This document shows, piece by piece, positions 17,467-26,195 of a stretch of DNA of 64,000 bases. The stretch covers positions 186,001 to 250,000 of the forward strand of contig NZ_JAHWFK010000001.1 in the NCBI RefSeq assembly GCF_019710575.1, written 5' to 3'. The notes below the pieces were generated by a model. That model did not search any database. It saw nothing but the letters and a program-made list of their open reading frames with translations, and was not told the DNA's origin. Each line of letters begins with the position of its first letter. The stretch's first letter is position 1. Both the position numbers and the translations under genes were made by a program. Source of the DNA: Paractinoplanes polyasparticus. Lineage in GTDB: Bacteria > Actinomycetota > Actinomycetes > Mycobacteriales > Micromonosporaceae.

Positions 17467-19714
17467 CCGCTCCCCGCACCTCGGCGGCGGCTGCCACGAG
17501 GTGCTTCAGCGACGCCTCGACCTCAGGGTAGCCACGGGTCTTGAGGCCGCAGTCGGGGTTGGCCCAGACCCGGCGGGCCGGCACCGCGGCGACGGCCCGG
17601 CGCAGCGATTCGGCCACCTCGTCGTGCGACGGCACCCGGGGCGAGTGGATGTCCCAGACGCCGGGGCCGACACCACGGGCGTAGCCGATCGCGGCGAGGT
17701 CGCCGAGCACCTCCATCTTCGACCGGGACGCCTCGATGCTGGTGACGTCGGCGTCGAGGGCGTCGATGGCCGTGATGACCTCGCCGAACTCGGAATAGCA
17801 GAGGTGAGTGTGGATCTGGGTGTCGTCGGCGACGCCGCTGGTGGCGAGCCGGAACGAACCGACCGCCCAGTCCAGATACGCCTTCTGATCCGCCCGGCGC
17901 AGCGGCAGGGCCTCCCGCAGGGCCGGTTCGTCGACCTGGATCACCTTGATGCCGGCTCGTTCCAGGTCGGCCGTCTCGTCGCGCAGGGCCAGGGCGACCT
18001 GGTCGGCGGTGTCCGCCCAGGGCTGGTCGGTGCGGACGAACGACCAGGCCAGGATGGTGACCGGGCCGGTGAGCATGCCCTTCACCGGACGGTCGGTGAG
18101 CGACTGCGCGAACGTCGACCATTCGACGGTCATCGGGCCGCGGCGGGCCACGTCGCCGTAGATGATCGGCGGGCGTACGCAGCGGGAGCCGTACGACTGC
18201 ACCCAGCCCAGGTCGGTGGCCGCGAACCCGTCGAGCTGCTCGCCGAAGTACTGCACCATGTCGTTGCGCTCGGGTTCGCCGTGCACGAGAACGTCCAGGC
18301 CCAGCTCCTCCTGCAACCGGATGACGTGCTCGACCTCTCTCTTCATGAGCGCGGCGTAATCGGCGGCGGACAGGGTTCCGGCGCGCAGCGCGGCCCGTGC
18401 CTGCCGCAGCGAAGCGGTCTGCGGGAACGAGCCGATGGTCGTGGTGGGCAGATCCGGCAGGCCGAGCCGGGCCTGCTGGGCGGCGGCCCGTTCAGCGTAG
18501 GCGCCGCGCTGCCGGTCGGCCGGGCTCAGCGCGGCGACCCGGGTCCGTACGCCGTCGTGCCGCCACGACGTCGGGGTCGCGGGCAGCGGTTCGGGGAGGT
18601 GGGCGGCGCCGTCGCGCAGCGCCTGGCCGAGCAGCACGATCTCGTCCACCTTCTGCCGCGCGAACGCGAGCCGGGCGACCAGGTCCGCGTCCAGGCGCTT
18701 CTCGACCGACAGGTCCACCGGGACGTGCAGCAGCGAGCAGGACGCCGAGACGGCGACGTGGTCGGCCAGCCCGGTGACGGTCGCTCCGATCGCGGCCGCG
18801 GCGCGCAGGTCGGTACGCCAGACGTTGTGCCCGTCGACCAACCCGGCGACGATCGTCCTGCCGCGCAGGGGCCCGGCGGCGGCCAGCCGGGCCAGGTTGC
18901 CCCGGCCGGCGACCAGATCCAGGCCGAGCGCCTCGATCGGGGTGTCGAGCAGCGCGGGCAGGGCGTCGCCGAGCTCGCCGAAGTAGGTGGCCACGAGAAT
19001 CTGCGGCCGTCGTTCGAGGCCGCCGAGGCGGTGGTAGACCCCGCGCAGCGCGTCGATCTCCGCCGGCGTGCGGTCGGTGACGTAGGCCGGCTCGTCCAGC
19101 TGCACCCACGGCACGCCGGCGTCGGCGAGGCGACCCAGGATCTCCGCGTACGTGTCGGTCAGCTCGCCGAGGCGGTCGAACGGCAGCCCGCTCGACGCGG
19201 AGGGCTTGGCCAGAAGCAGGAACGTGGCCGGTCCGACCAGCACCGGGCGGGTGATGATGCCGAGTGCGGCGGCTTCGGCGTACTCCCGCAGGGGCTTGTC
19301 CGGCCGCGCCCGGAAGGTGGTCTCGTCGGCGATCTCGGGGACCAGGTAGTGGTAGTTGGTGTCGAACCACTTGGTCAGCTCGAGCGCGGGCTCGGCGTCG
19401 GCTCCGCGAGCCATGGCGAAATAGGTGTCCAGTTCGGACAGACCCAGCCGGTCGAACCGGTCCGGGACGGCGCCGACGGCGACGGCGGTGTCCAGGACGT
19501 GGTCGTAGAACGAGAACGTGTTGGACGGGATCGCGTCGAGCCGGGCGTTGCGCAGCGTCTGCCACACCTCGGCCCGCAGCCCGGCGGCTGTCCGCTCGAG
19601 TGCGGCGGCGTCGATCGTGCCGGCCCAGTAGGCCTCGACGGCCTTCTTCAACTCACGGTTGGCGCCGATACGCGGGTAGCCGAGCACAGTGCTCTGCCCG
19701 AAAGGCGTTGTCAC
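17456..19714 (-). CDS. metE: Cobalamin-independent methionine synthase
   Basis: A 752-residue 5-methyltetrahydropteroyltriglutamate-homocysteine methyltransferase, normal length for MetE. The N-terminal half begins [16 protein letters not shown]; the C-terminal catalytic half begins at T-T-I-G-S-F-P-Q-T, and carries the zinc ligands in H-x-C (I-H-T-H-L-C-Y) and the later N-P-D-C-G-L-K. It transfers a methyl group from folate to homocysteine without B12. GTG 19714 is chosen because MetE proteins start close to the V-L-G-Y-P motif and GGAAG lies upstream. A cobalamin riboswitch in the leader indicates repression when B12 is plentiful. Confidence 0.97.
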   Translation of the reverse strand: MTTPFGQSTVLGYPRIGANRELKKAVEAYWAGTIDAAALERTAAGLRAEVWQTLRNARLDAIPSNTFSFYDHVLDTAVAVGAVPDRFDRLGLSELDTYFAMARGADAEPALELTKWFDTNYHYLVPEIADETTFRARPDKPLREYAEAAALGIITRPVLVGPATFLLLAKPSASSGLPFDRLGELTDTYAEILGRLADAGVPWVQLDEPAYVTDRTPAEIDALRGVYHRLGGLERRPQILVATYFGELGDALPALLDTPIEALGLDLVAGRGNLARLAAAGPLRGRTIVAGLVDGHNVWRTDLRAAAAIGATVTGLADHVAVSASCSLLHVPVDLSVEKRLDADLVARLAFARQKVDEIVLLGQALRDGAAHLPEPLPATPTSWRHDGVRTRVAALSPADRQRGAYAERAAAQQARLGLPDLPTTTIGSFPQTASLRQARAALRAGTLSAADYAALMKREVEHVIRLQEELGLDVLVHGEPERNDMVQYFGEQLDGFAATDLGWVQSYGSRCVRPPIIYGDVARRGPMTVEWSTFAQSLTDRPVKGMLTGPVTILAWSFVRTDQPWADTADQVALALRDETADLERAGIKVIQVDEPALREALPLRRADQKAYLDWAVGSFRLATSGVADDTQIHTHLCYSEFGEVITAIDALDADVTSIEASRSKMEVLGDLAAIGYARGVGPGVWDIHSPRVPSHDEVAESLRRAVAAVPARRVWANPDCGLKTRGYPEVEASLKHLVAAAAEVRGAVNG

Positions 19715-19830
19715 GACAGGTTTTTCCTTCCCTCGAAGAGGCCGGTGGCCCACGAGAGGAGGCACGCTGAAACGAGGCACCTGACCCTCCCGCGGGATCA
19801 CCGGCGGCGCACACCGGTCGGTGCGCGCGG

Positions 19831-19977
19831 TGCGGGCAGGTCTTCGGACTTGCGGGCGCCTGGCACATTCCTACTGGCCGTCGCTTCCCAGGCCTGGCGG
19901 CCCAGTGCTTGATGACGGCGGTCGTTCCCACTCACCGCTGCGGGGCAGTCCCGGATTTCCACCGGGTTCCCTCTTAC
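19831..19977 (-). ncRNA. Cobalamin riboswitch in the metE leader
   Basis: Read on the minus strand, the leader has the conserved blocks of the B12 riboswitch in order: GGGAA followed by CCGGTG, a GACTGCCCCGC core, a CACTGG block, GGGAAG, and the 3' B12 box AAGTCCGAAGACCTGCC. It ends about 115 bases before the metE start. Binding of B12 should reduce metE expression so that the cell uses a B12-dependent synthase encoded elsewhere. A 63-base stretch (19913-19975) is identical to the nrdA riboswitch at 23739-23801. Confidence 0.92.
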
Positions 19978-19979
19978 GA

Positions 19980-20010
19980 CGCCCCGGTCCGGTCTCGTCG
20001 GACCGGGGCG
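19980..20010 (-). terminator. GC-rich hairpin after nrdB
   Basis: A perfect 12-base stem, CGCCCCGGTCCG paired with CGGACCGGGGCG, closes a 7-base loop. It lies 46 bases beyond the nrdB stop and just before the metE riboswitch begins, both on the minus strand. There is no U-run, as is common for actinomycete terminators. It probably separates the nrdAB and metE transcripts. Confidence 0.6.
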
Positions 20011-20056
20011 AACCAGCACTGCCGTCCACTCTAGCGAGCGGATCGGCATCGGTCGC

Positions 20057-21097
20057 TCAGAATTCGTCGTCGAAGGAGACCGAGCCCGTCACACCGACCT
20101 GGTAGGCCGAGACACGGCGCTCGAAGAAGTTCGAGAGCTCCTGCACGTCCTGCAGCTCCATGAAGGCGAACGGGTTCTTGCTGCCGTACATCGGCTCGAT
20201 GCCCAGCGCCGACAGGCGGCGGTCGGCGACGTGTTGCAGGTACTCCCGCATGTCGGCCAGTGACATGCCCGAGACGCCCTGGGTGAGCAGGTCCTCGGCG
20301 AACTGCACCTCGCATTCGACAGCCTCGGACAGCATGTCGCGGACCTGCTGCTCCATCTCGGCGTCGAAGAGATCCGGCTCCTCCTGCCGGACCTGGTCGA
20401 CCACGTCGAACGCGAACGCCATGTGCATGCTCTCGTCGCGGAAGACCCAGTTGGTGCCGGAGGCCAAGCCGTTCAGCAGGCCGCGGGAGCGGAGGAAATA
20501 CACGTACGCGAAAGCGCCGTAGAAGAACAGGCCCTCGATGCACGCGGCGAAGCAGATCACGTTGAGCAGGAACGCGCGGCGGTCCGCCTTCGACTGCAGC
20601 GAGCGCAGTTCGTAGATCGAGTCGATCCACTGGTAACAGAACTCGGCCTTGCGGGCGATCGACGGGATGTTCTCGACGGCCGCGAACGCCTCGGCGCGCT
20701 CGTCGAGATCGGGCACGTAGGTGTCGAGCAGGTTCAGGTAGAACTGAACGTGCACGGCCTCCTCGAACAGCTGCCGCGAGAGATAGAGCCGGCCCTCGGG
20801 CGAGTTGACGTGCTGATACAGGTTGAGCACGAGGTTGTTGGCCACGATCGTGTCACCGGTGGCGAAGAAGGCGACCAGCCGCGACACCAGGTGTTGTTCG
20901 GCGGGTGAGAGGCGCTGCAGGTCGGCGAGGTCGCCGTGCAGGTCGACCTCCTCGACGGTCCAGGTGTTCTTGATGGCGTCCTTGAACCGATCGAAGAAGT
21001 GGGGATAGCGCATCGGCCGCAGCGTCAGATCCATGCCCGGGTCGAGCAGCAGCTGACGGGGGCCGGCTCCGGCGCGGGGAGCGGGGACGGTGGTCAC
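20057..21097 (-). CDS. nrdB: Class Ia ribonucleotide reductase, small (radical) subunit
   Basis: A 346-residue R2 protein. The diiron ligands and radical tyrosine can be placed by spacing: Asp82, Glu113, His116, Tyr120 (E-A-V-H-V-Q-F-Y), Glu188, Glu222 and His225 (R-D-E-S-M-H). Presence of the tyrosine and all six ligands argues for a classical tyrosyl-radical enzyme, which needs oxygen to assemble. It pairs with the large subunit encoded upstream; the ATG overlaps the nrdA stop, so the two are translationally coupled. Regulation is by the cobalamin riboswitch in front of nrdA. Confidence 0.95.
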   Translation of the reverse strand: MTTVPAPRAGAGPRQLLLDPGMDLTLRPMRYPHFFDRFKDAIKNTWTVEEVDLHGDLADLQRLSPAEQHLVSRLVAFFATGDTIVANNLVLNLYQHVNSPEGRLYLSRQLFEEAVHVQFYLNLLDTYVPDLDERAEAFAAVENIPSIARKAEFCYQWIDSIYELRSLQSKADRRAFLLNVICFAACIEGLFFYGAFAYVYFLRSRGLLNGLASGTNWVFRDESMHMAFAFDVVDQVRQEEPDLFDAEMEQQVRDMLSEAVECEVQFAEDLLTQGVSGMSLADMREYLQHVADRRLSALGIEPMYGSKNPFAFMELQDVQELSNFFERRVSAYQVGVTGSVSFDDEF

Positions 21098-23520
21098 TGG
21101 CAGGCCTCACATGACTCGGGGTTTTCCAGGGAACAGGCCAGGGCTTCCTCGTCCGACATTGCCGAGACCGGAGCGATGGCGGCCGGAGCGATGGCGGCCG
21201 GAGCAGTGACGACCGGGGTCCTGGTGGCCGGAGCAACCGCCACCGTGGCCTGCTGGATGCGTGTCGCGGGCCGCGAGCGCAGGTAATAGCTGGTCTTCAG
21301 GCCGGCTTTCCAGGCGTACAGGTACATCGAGGAGAGCTTGCCGATGGTCGGCGCGCTCAGGAACAGGTTGAGCGACTGCGACTGATCGATGTAGGGCGCC
21401 CGCGCGGCGGCCAGCTCGATCAGGGCCTTCTGCGGCAGCTCCCACGCCGTACGAAACAGTTCGCGCACCTCGGCCGGCAGTTCGGCGATGCCCTGGACGG
21501 AACCCTCGGCCCGCTTGATCTGCTCCCGGATCGACGCCGTCCACAGGCCGCGGGCCTTCAACTCCCGGACGAGATAGGTGTTGATCTGCAGGAACTCGCC
21601 CGACATGGTCTCGCGCTTGAAAAGGTTGGACACCTGCGGCTCGATGCACTCGTAACACCCGGCGATCGAGGCGATGGTGGCCGTCGGCGCGATCGCCACC
21701 AGCAGCGAGTTGCGCAGACCGCTCGTTCGTGCGCGTTCGCGCACGTTCGTCCACCGTTCGGTCTGCGCAGGCGTCGCTCCCCACAGGTCCGGGTGCAGGT
21801 GGCCGCCCGCGGCGCGGGTCTCGGCGAAGGCCGGGTGCGGTCCGAACTGCTCGGCCAGGTCGGCCGACACTTCCAGCGCGGTCAGAAAGATCTCTTCTTG
21901 TACGCGCGTGGACAGCTCCCGGGCCTGGGCCGAGTCGAACGGAAGGCGCAGCTTGAAGAAGGCGTCCTGCAGCCCCATCAGCCCGAGCCCGATCGGCCGC
22001 CAGCGCGGGTTCGACGTCGCGGCCTGCTCGGACGGGTAGTAGTTGATGTCGATGACCCGGTCCAGGAACACCACCGCGGTCCGCACCGTGGCGCGCAGCT
22101 TCTCCCAGTCGACGCCGCCGCCGGTCACGTGGGTGCCGAGGTTGATCGAGCCGAGGTTGCACACCGCCGTCTCGTCGTCGCTGTTCACCTCGAGGATCTC
22201 GGTGCACAGGTTGGACAGGTGAATGGTGTTGCCCGGGGCGCCGGTCTGGTTGGACAGCGCGTTCGAGCGGTCCTTGAACGTCATCCAGCCGTTGCCGGTC
22301 TGCGCGAGTGTGCGCATCATCCGCCCGTACAGGTCGCGGGCCTTGACCTTCTTGACCGCCTTCTTCTCGGCCGCCCGGTAGGCCTCGTCGAAGGCCTCGC
22401 CGAACAGGTCGGGCAGCTCGGGCGCGTCGGACGGGTCGATCAGCGACCACTCGCGGTCGGCCTCGACCCGGCGCATGAACTCGTCCGGGATCCAGTTGGC
22501 CAGATTCAGGTTGTGGGTGCGGCGCGACTCCTCGCCGGTGTTGTCGCGCAGCTCCAGGAACTCCTCGACGTCCGGGTGCCACGGCTCGAGATAGACGCAG
22601 GCCGCGCCCTTGCGCCGGCCGCCCTGGTTGACCGCGGCGACACCCGCGTCGAGGGTCTTGAGGAACGGGACGATGCCGTTGGACCTGCCGTTCGTGCCCC
22701 GGATGAGCGCGCCACGACCCCGGACGCGCGACCAGGCGATGCCGATGCCACCCGAGAACTTGGACAGCTTCGCGACCTGGTGGTAGCGCTCGTAGATGGA
22801 GTCGAGCTCGTCGCGCGGCGAGTCGACGAGGAAGCACGACGACATCTGGGTGTGCCGGGTGCCCGAGTTGAACAGCGTCGGCGAGCTGGGCAGATACGCC
22901 AGCGACGACATCAGCCGGTAGAACCCGATGGCCTCGGACGGCGTCTCGGACAGCCCGCACGCCACCCGCAGCAGGAAGTACTGCGGGGTCTCGACCACCG
23001 TGCGCTCCTGGGGGTGGCGCAGCAGGTAGCGGTCGGCCACCGTACGCAGCCCGAAGTACTCGAACCGCAGGTCGCCGTCCACGTCGATCGCGTCGTCCAG
23101 CTTTCGCGCGTTTCGCTCGACGAAGCCGGCCGTTTCGTCGCCGATCAGCCCCAGCGAGTGCGCGTTTCTGATCGATTGACTGAAACTGTGCACGCCCTGG
23201 AGGCGGACCTCCTTGTCGACGTACGCCGCGAGCAGCCGCGCGGCCAGCTTCGAGTACTGCGGCTCCTCGCCGATCAGCTCGGCCGACGTCTGGATGGACA
23301 GCTTGTCGAGCTCGGCGGTCGTCGCGCCGTCGTAGAGCCCGCTGATCGTCTTGGTCGCCACCCGCAGCGGGTCCACCTCGTCGAGGTCGGCCACCCACCG
23401 CTCGACGGCCTTGACGATCTTGTTGACGTCGACCGTCTCCAGGTCGCCGTTGCGCTTGCGCACCTGCATGCCGTGCCGCCGTTGCTCCGGCACCGCGGTC
23501 GTGTCCTGCGTGACCGTCAT
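21094..23520 (-). CDS. nrdA: Class Ia ribonucleoside-diphosphate reductase, large subunit
   Basis: An 808-residue R1 protein. An N-terminal ATP-cone (about residues 18-110, R-K-R-N-G-x-x-E-x-V-D) gives allosteric control. The active-site elements are present: M-S-S-C-F near 225, N-L-C-T-E-I and A-V-C-N-L-G-S-I in the barrel, and a C-terminal C-E-A-C-Q pair that re-reduces the active site. It converts ribonucleoside diphosphates to deoxy forms with NrdB and oxygen. ATG 23520 follows GGGGGGAA. The leader contains a cobalamin riboswitch, as known for Streptomyces nrdABS, so expression should rise when B12 is scarce and a B12-dependent class II enzyme elsewhere cannot work. Confidence 0.95.
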   Translation of the reverse strand: MTVTQDTTAVPEQRRHGMQVRKRNGDLETVDVNKIVKAVERWVADLDEVDPLRVATKTISGLYDGATTAELDKLSIQTSAELIGEEPQYSKLAARLLAAYVDKEVRLQGVHSFSQSIRNAHSLGLIGDETAGFVERNARKLDDAIDVDGDLRFEYFGLRTVADRYLLRHPQERTVVETPQYFLLRVACGLSETPSEAIGFYRLMSSLAYLPSSPTLFNSGTRHTQMSSCFLVDSPRDELDSIYERYHQVAKLSKFSGGIGIAWSRVRGRGALIRGTNGRSNGIVPFLKTLDAGVAAVNQGGRRKGAACVYLEPWHPDVEEFLELRDNTGEESRRTHNLNLANWIPDEFMRRVEADREWSLIDPSDAPELPDLFGEAFDEAYRAAEKKAVKKVKARDLYGRMMRTLAQTGNGWMTFKDRSNALSNQTGAPGNTIHLSNLCTEILEVNSDDETAVCNLGSINLGTHVTGGGVDWEKLRATVRTAVVFLDRVIDINYYPSEQAATSNPRWRPIGLGLMGLQDAFFKLRLPFDSAQARELSTRVQEEIFLTALEVSADLAEQFGPHPAFAETRAAGGHLHPDLWGATPAQTERWTNVRERARTSGLRNSLLVAIAPTATIASIAGCYECIEPQVSNLFKRETMSGEFLQINTYLVRELKARGLWTASIREQIKRAEGSVQGIAELPAEVRELFRTAWELPQKALIELAAARAPYIDQSQSLNLFLSAPTIGKLSSMYLYAWKAGLKTSYYLRSRPATRIQQATVAVAPATRTPVVTAPAAIAPAAIAPVSAMSDEEALACSLENPESCEACQ

Positions 23521-23650
23521 TCTCGCGTTCCCCCCTTGCACCCGTGGTGAAGGCACGCAGGGGACGCCGACGGCCTGATGCGGCCGTACGAATGGCGTCG
23601 GCCGTCCCGCGCGGCCTTCGTCCACCGCACGCCACAGTGGCGTACGGTGC

Positions 23651-23804
23651 GCTGGCAGGTCTTCGGACTCGTGGGCGCACTGCACCAGGCCTACTGGCCG
23701 TCGCTTCCCAGGCGTCGTTCAAGACGCCCAGTGCTGTGTGACGGCGGTCGTTCCCACTCACCGCTGCGGGGCAGTCCCGGATTTCCACCGGGTTCCCTCT
23801 TGCC
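23651..23804 (-). ncRNA. Cobalamin riboswitch in the nrdA leader
   Basis: Same conserved blocks and order as the metE element on the minus strand: GGGAACCCGGTG, GACTGCCCCGC, CACTGG, GGGAAGCG and a 3' B12 box AGTCCGAAGACCTGCC. It ends about 130 bases before nrdA. Residues 23739-23801 are identical to 19913-19975, while the peripheral stems differ, so the two are recent copies or kept identical by conversion. Confidence 0.92.
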
Positions 23805-23946
23805 TCGATCACCGCCCGGCGATGATCGAACCAGCTGCGGGAGTCACCATATATGGACGACGGCCCCCACGCACAACACCACATGGTGTGCCGGGCGTGT
23901 CACCCGTTACCCTGCGTCTCGTGTCGATCATGCCCGGGAATCCGCC

Positions 23947-24453
23947 ATGCCGCTGAACCTCCGAACCGCCGCCCGCGCGATCATCCTCGACGACGACGAC
24001 CGCGTCCTGCTGTGCCGGTTCGTCCCTCCCCATCCGGCGGTCCCGAACGGAGCACACGCCGTCTGGGCCGCTCCGGGTGGCGGCGTGGAACCGGGCGAGG
24101 ACGGGCCGTCCGCGCTGCGCCGTGAGCTGCGAGAGGAGACCGGCCTGGTCACCACCGTCGATCCGCCGCACGTCTGGCATCAGGTGATCGTGGGCGCGGA
24201 TCACCCGCCCGGCCTCGACGGCATCGTCAACGACTACTTCCTCGTCCGCGCGACCCACTTCGAGCCTCGAGGCGAGTTCACCGACGACCAGCTCGCCGCC
24301 GACGAACACCTCGACGCCTTCCGGTGGTGGCAACTCTCCGAGATCATCGATTACACCGGACCTGACCTGTTCTCGCCGCGTGACCTCGCCACGCCGCTGA
24401 CCGGCCTGCTCACGTCCGGGATACCCGCCGCCCCGATCACCCTCGGCCTGTGA
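23947..24453 (+). CDS. NUDIX hydrolase
   Basis: A 168-residue single-domain NUDIX protein. The Nudix box G-x5-E-x7-R-E-x-x-E-E-x-G is complete (starting G-G-V-E-P-G-E, residues about 45-67, ending R-E-E-T-G-L), so metal binding and catalysis should be intact. Family members cleave nucleoside diphosphates linked to another group; substrate cannot be assigned. ATG 23947 gives the normal short N-terminal strand before the box. It is divergent from the nrd operon and precedes a TauE-like gene by 3 bases, so those two are probably co-transcribed. Confidence 0.9.
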   Translation: MPLNLRTAARAIILDDDDRVLLCRFVPPHPAVPNGAHAVWAAPGGGVEPGEDGPSALRRELREETGLVTTVDPPHVWHQVIVGADHPPGLDGIVNDYFLVRATHFEPRGEFTDDQLAADEHLDAFRWWQLSEIIDYTGPDLFSPRDLATPLTGLLTSGIPAAPITLGL

Positions 24454-24456
24454 GGC

Positions 24457-25218
24457 GTGGATCTGCTGGGCGGGTTCGCCGCCGGATTTCTGATCGCCCT
24501 CGTCACCACCCCGGTCGGGGTCTCGGGCGCCGTCTTCCTGCTGCCCGTGCAGCTCAGCCTGCTGCATGTGCCGAACCCGGCCGTGACGCCGACCAACCTG
24601 CTGTTCAACGTGGTGTCCGGCCCGGGCGCGTTGCTGCGCTACCGGCACAACGGCCAATTCACGGGGACGCTGGTCCGCCTGCTCCTGGTGGGCACGCTGC
24701 CGGGGGTGGTGCTGGGCGCCTGCGTACGCGTCTTCGTCGTGCCCGGCCCGGGCGCGTTCCGCGTCATCGCCGGGCTGGTGCTGCTGCCGCTCGGGCTGTG
24801 GCTCACCGTGCGGGCGCTGCGGCCGAAGGCGCCCGACCGTCCACCGCCGGCGCCGCGCACGATCATCGGCCTGGGCCTGGCCGCGGGCACGGTCGGCGGC
24901 GTCTACGGCATCGGCGGCGGTTCCCTGCTCGGCCCGGTGCTGGCCGGACGGGGTACGCCCATGACCCGCATCGCCCCCGCGGCGCTGGCCGCCACCTTCG
25001 TGACCTCGGTGGCCGGCGCCCTCACCTACGGCCTGCTGGCCCTGACCACGAACGGTGACGTCGCCCCACAATGGACGCTCGGGCTGGTCTGCGGTGCGGG
25101 CGGGCTGACCGGCGGCTTCCTCGGCGCACGCCTGCAACCCCACATTCCCGAGACCGCCCTGCGCCTGCTGCTCGGCATTCTCGCCGCCGCGCTCGCCGTC
25201 TTCTACCTCATTTCGTAA
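24457..25218 (+). CDS. TauE/SafE-family membrane transporter
   Basis: A 253-residue integral membrane protein with about eight helices in two related halves. Each half begins with a G-x-x-x-G-x-G-G-G/P-type turn (first half T-P-V-G-V-S-G-A, second half G-G-V-Y-G-I-G-G-G-S near 145-155), a family mark. TauE/SafE proteins export sulfite, sulfoacetate or other organosulfur anions; the specific substrate is unknown. The GTG start lies three bases after the NUDIX stop, indicating one transcript. Confidence 0.85.
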   Translation: MDLLGGFAAGFLIALVTTPVGVSGAVFLLPVQLSLLHVPNPAVTPTNLLFNVVSGPGALLRYRHNGQFTGTLVRLLLVGTLPGVVLGACVRVFVVPGPGAFRVIAGLVLLPLGLWLTVRALRPKAPDRPPPAPRTIIGLGLAAGTVGGVYGIGGGSLLGPVLAGRGTPMTRIAPAALAATFVTSVAGALTYGLLALTTNGDVAPQWTLGLVCGAGGLTGGFLGARLQPHIPETALRLLLGILAAALAVFYLIS

Positions 25219-25241
25219 CTCTGCCGTCCGGGAGCGCCGGG

Positions 25242-25907
25242 TCAGCCGGCGACCGGAATGGGGGCTGTTTCGAGGCTGCGCCAGAGGTACACGCAGGCAC
25301 GGGTCCGGTAGGGGCGCCAAGATTCACCGAGCCGCGTCACCTCGGCTGCCGCGGAAAGGGCGGCGAGGCCGTACTGGTCGCGCACGGCCTTGCGAATGCC
25401 CAGGTCGTTGGCGAGCAGCACGTCGGGCCGGCGCAGCGTGAACAGCAGGAACACCCCGGCCGTCCAGTCGCCGATGCCGGCCACCGCGGTCAGCCGCCCG
25501 CGCACTTCCTCGTCGCTCAGGGCCGGCAGGGCGGCGAGGTCGAGCGCGCCCGACTCGATGTGCCCGGCCAGTGCCCGGACGGCTCGGGTCTTGGCGTGCG
25601 ACAGGCCCGCCGCGACCCGCAACTCGTCCGGGTCGGCGGCGAGCACCGCAGCCGCCGACGGCACCCGGCCGCCGAACTGGCCGAGGATGCGGTCGTACAT
25701 CACTCGCGCCGCGCGGGTCGAGAACTGCTGACTGACGATCGCCAGGATGAGCGAGCCGAACAGGTCGCTCCCGCCCTCGAACAGGGAGACCGGGCCCATC
25801 CGCCGGATCAGGGTGCGCAGAACGGGATCGGCCGCCGCCAAGTGCCGGTCGGCGGCGTCCCACGGCGTGCCGTCGGCATAGCTCGCCGGATCCCGCGAAG
25901 ACACCAC
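25242..25907 (-). CDS. HhH-GPD DNA glycosylase (AlkA / 3-methyladenine type)
   Basis: A 221-residue glycosylase. The helix-hairpin-helix is seen as L-T-A-V-A-G-I-G-D-W-T-A (about 140-151), followed by the catalytic aspartate in A-N-D-L-G-I-R-K near 167, and an earlier I-V-S-Q-Q-F-S motif near 58 that contacts DNA. It lacks the C-terminal iron-sulfur cysteines of endonuclease III, which fits the AlkA-like DNA-3-methyladenine glycosylase 2 group that removes alkylated bases in base-excision repair. It is convergent with the TauE gene. Confidence 0.88.
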   Translation of the reverse strand: MVSSRDPASYADGTPWDAADRHLAAADPVLRTLIRRMGPVSLFEGGSDLFGSLILAIVSQQFSTRAARVMYDRILGQFGGRVPSAAAVLAADPDELRVAAGLSHAKTRAVRALAGHIESGALDLAALPALSDEEVRGRLTAVAGIGDWTAGVFLLFTLRRPDVLLANDLGIRKAVRDQYGLAALSAAAEVTRLGESWRPYRTRACVYLWRSLETAPIPVAG

Positions 25908-26195
25908 GCCCGAACCGTACCTCTCGGTCTCGCAGCGTGCCCGACCGTGGGCGCCTGCGTCCTCGGCGCACGGGAACGGGGGTCTCGACCAGGGCGGGGC
26001 GCCACCTGGTCGATGCCGGGGCCGGACGCGGCGCCCTCCGCGCCTTCGCGGGCCGCCCGGTCATCACCTTCGAGCGGCCCCCTTCATGACCGTGCGCGAC
26101 AACTGAGGAATCGCTGGGAACTATCTCGGGCCGGGGGACGACCACACCTACGGCACCATCCCCATGTCGTCGTGGACCCCCGGAACGAGGAGCCC

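Noticed and set aside
21107..23884. 925-codon minus-strand frame in another phase of nrdA
   Set aside because: Shadow of nrdA; nrdA has intact R1 motifs and the C-terminal Cys pair.
25908..26195. Gene between the HhH glycosylase and the PepSY protein
   Set aside because: Open stretches exist but none has a start with a ribosome site or recognisable sequence.
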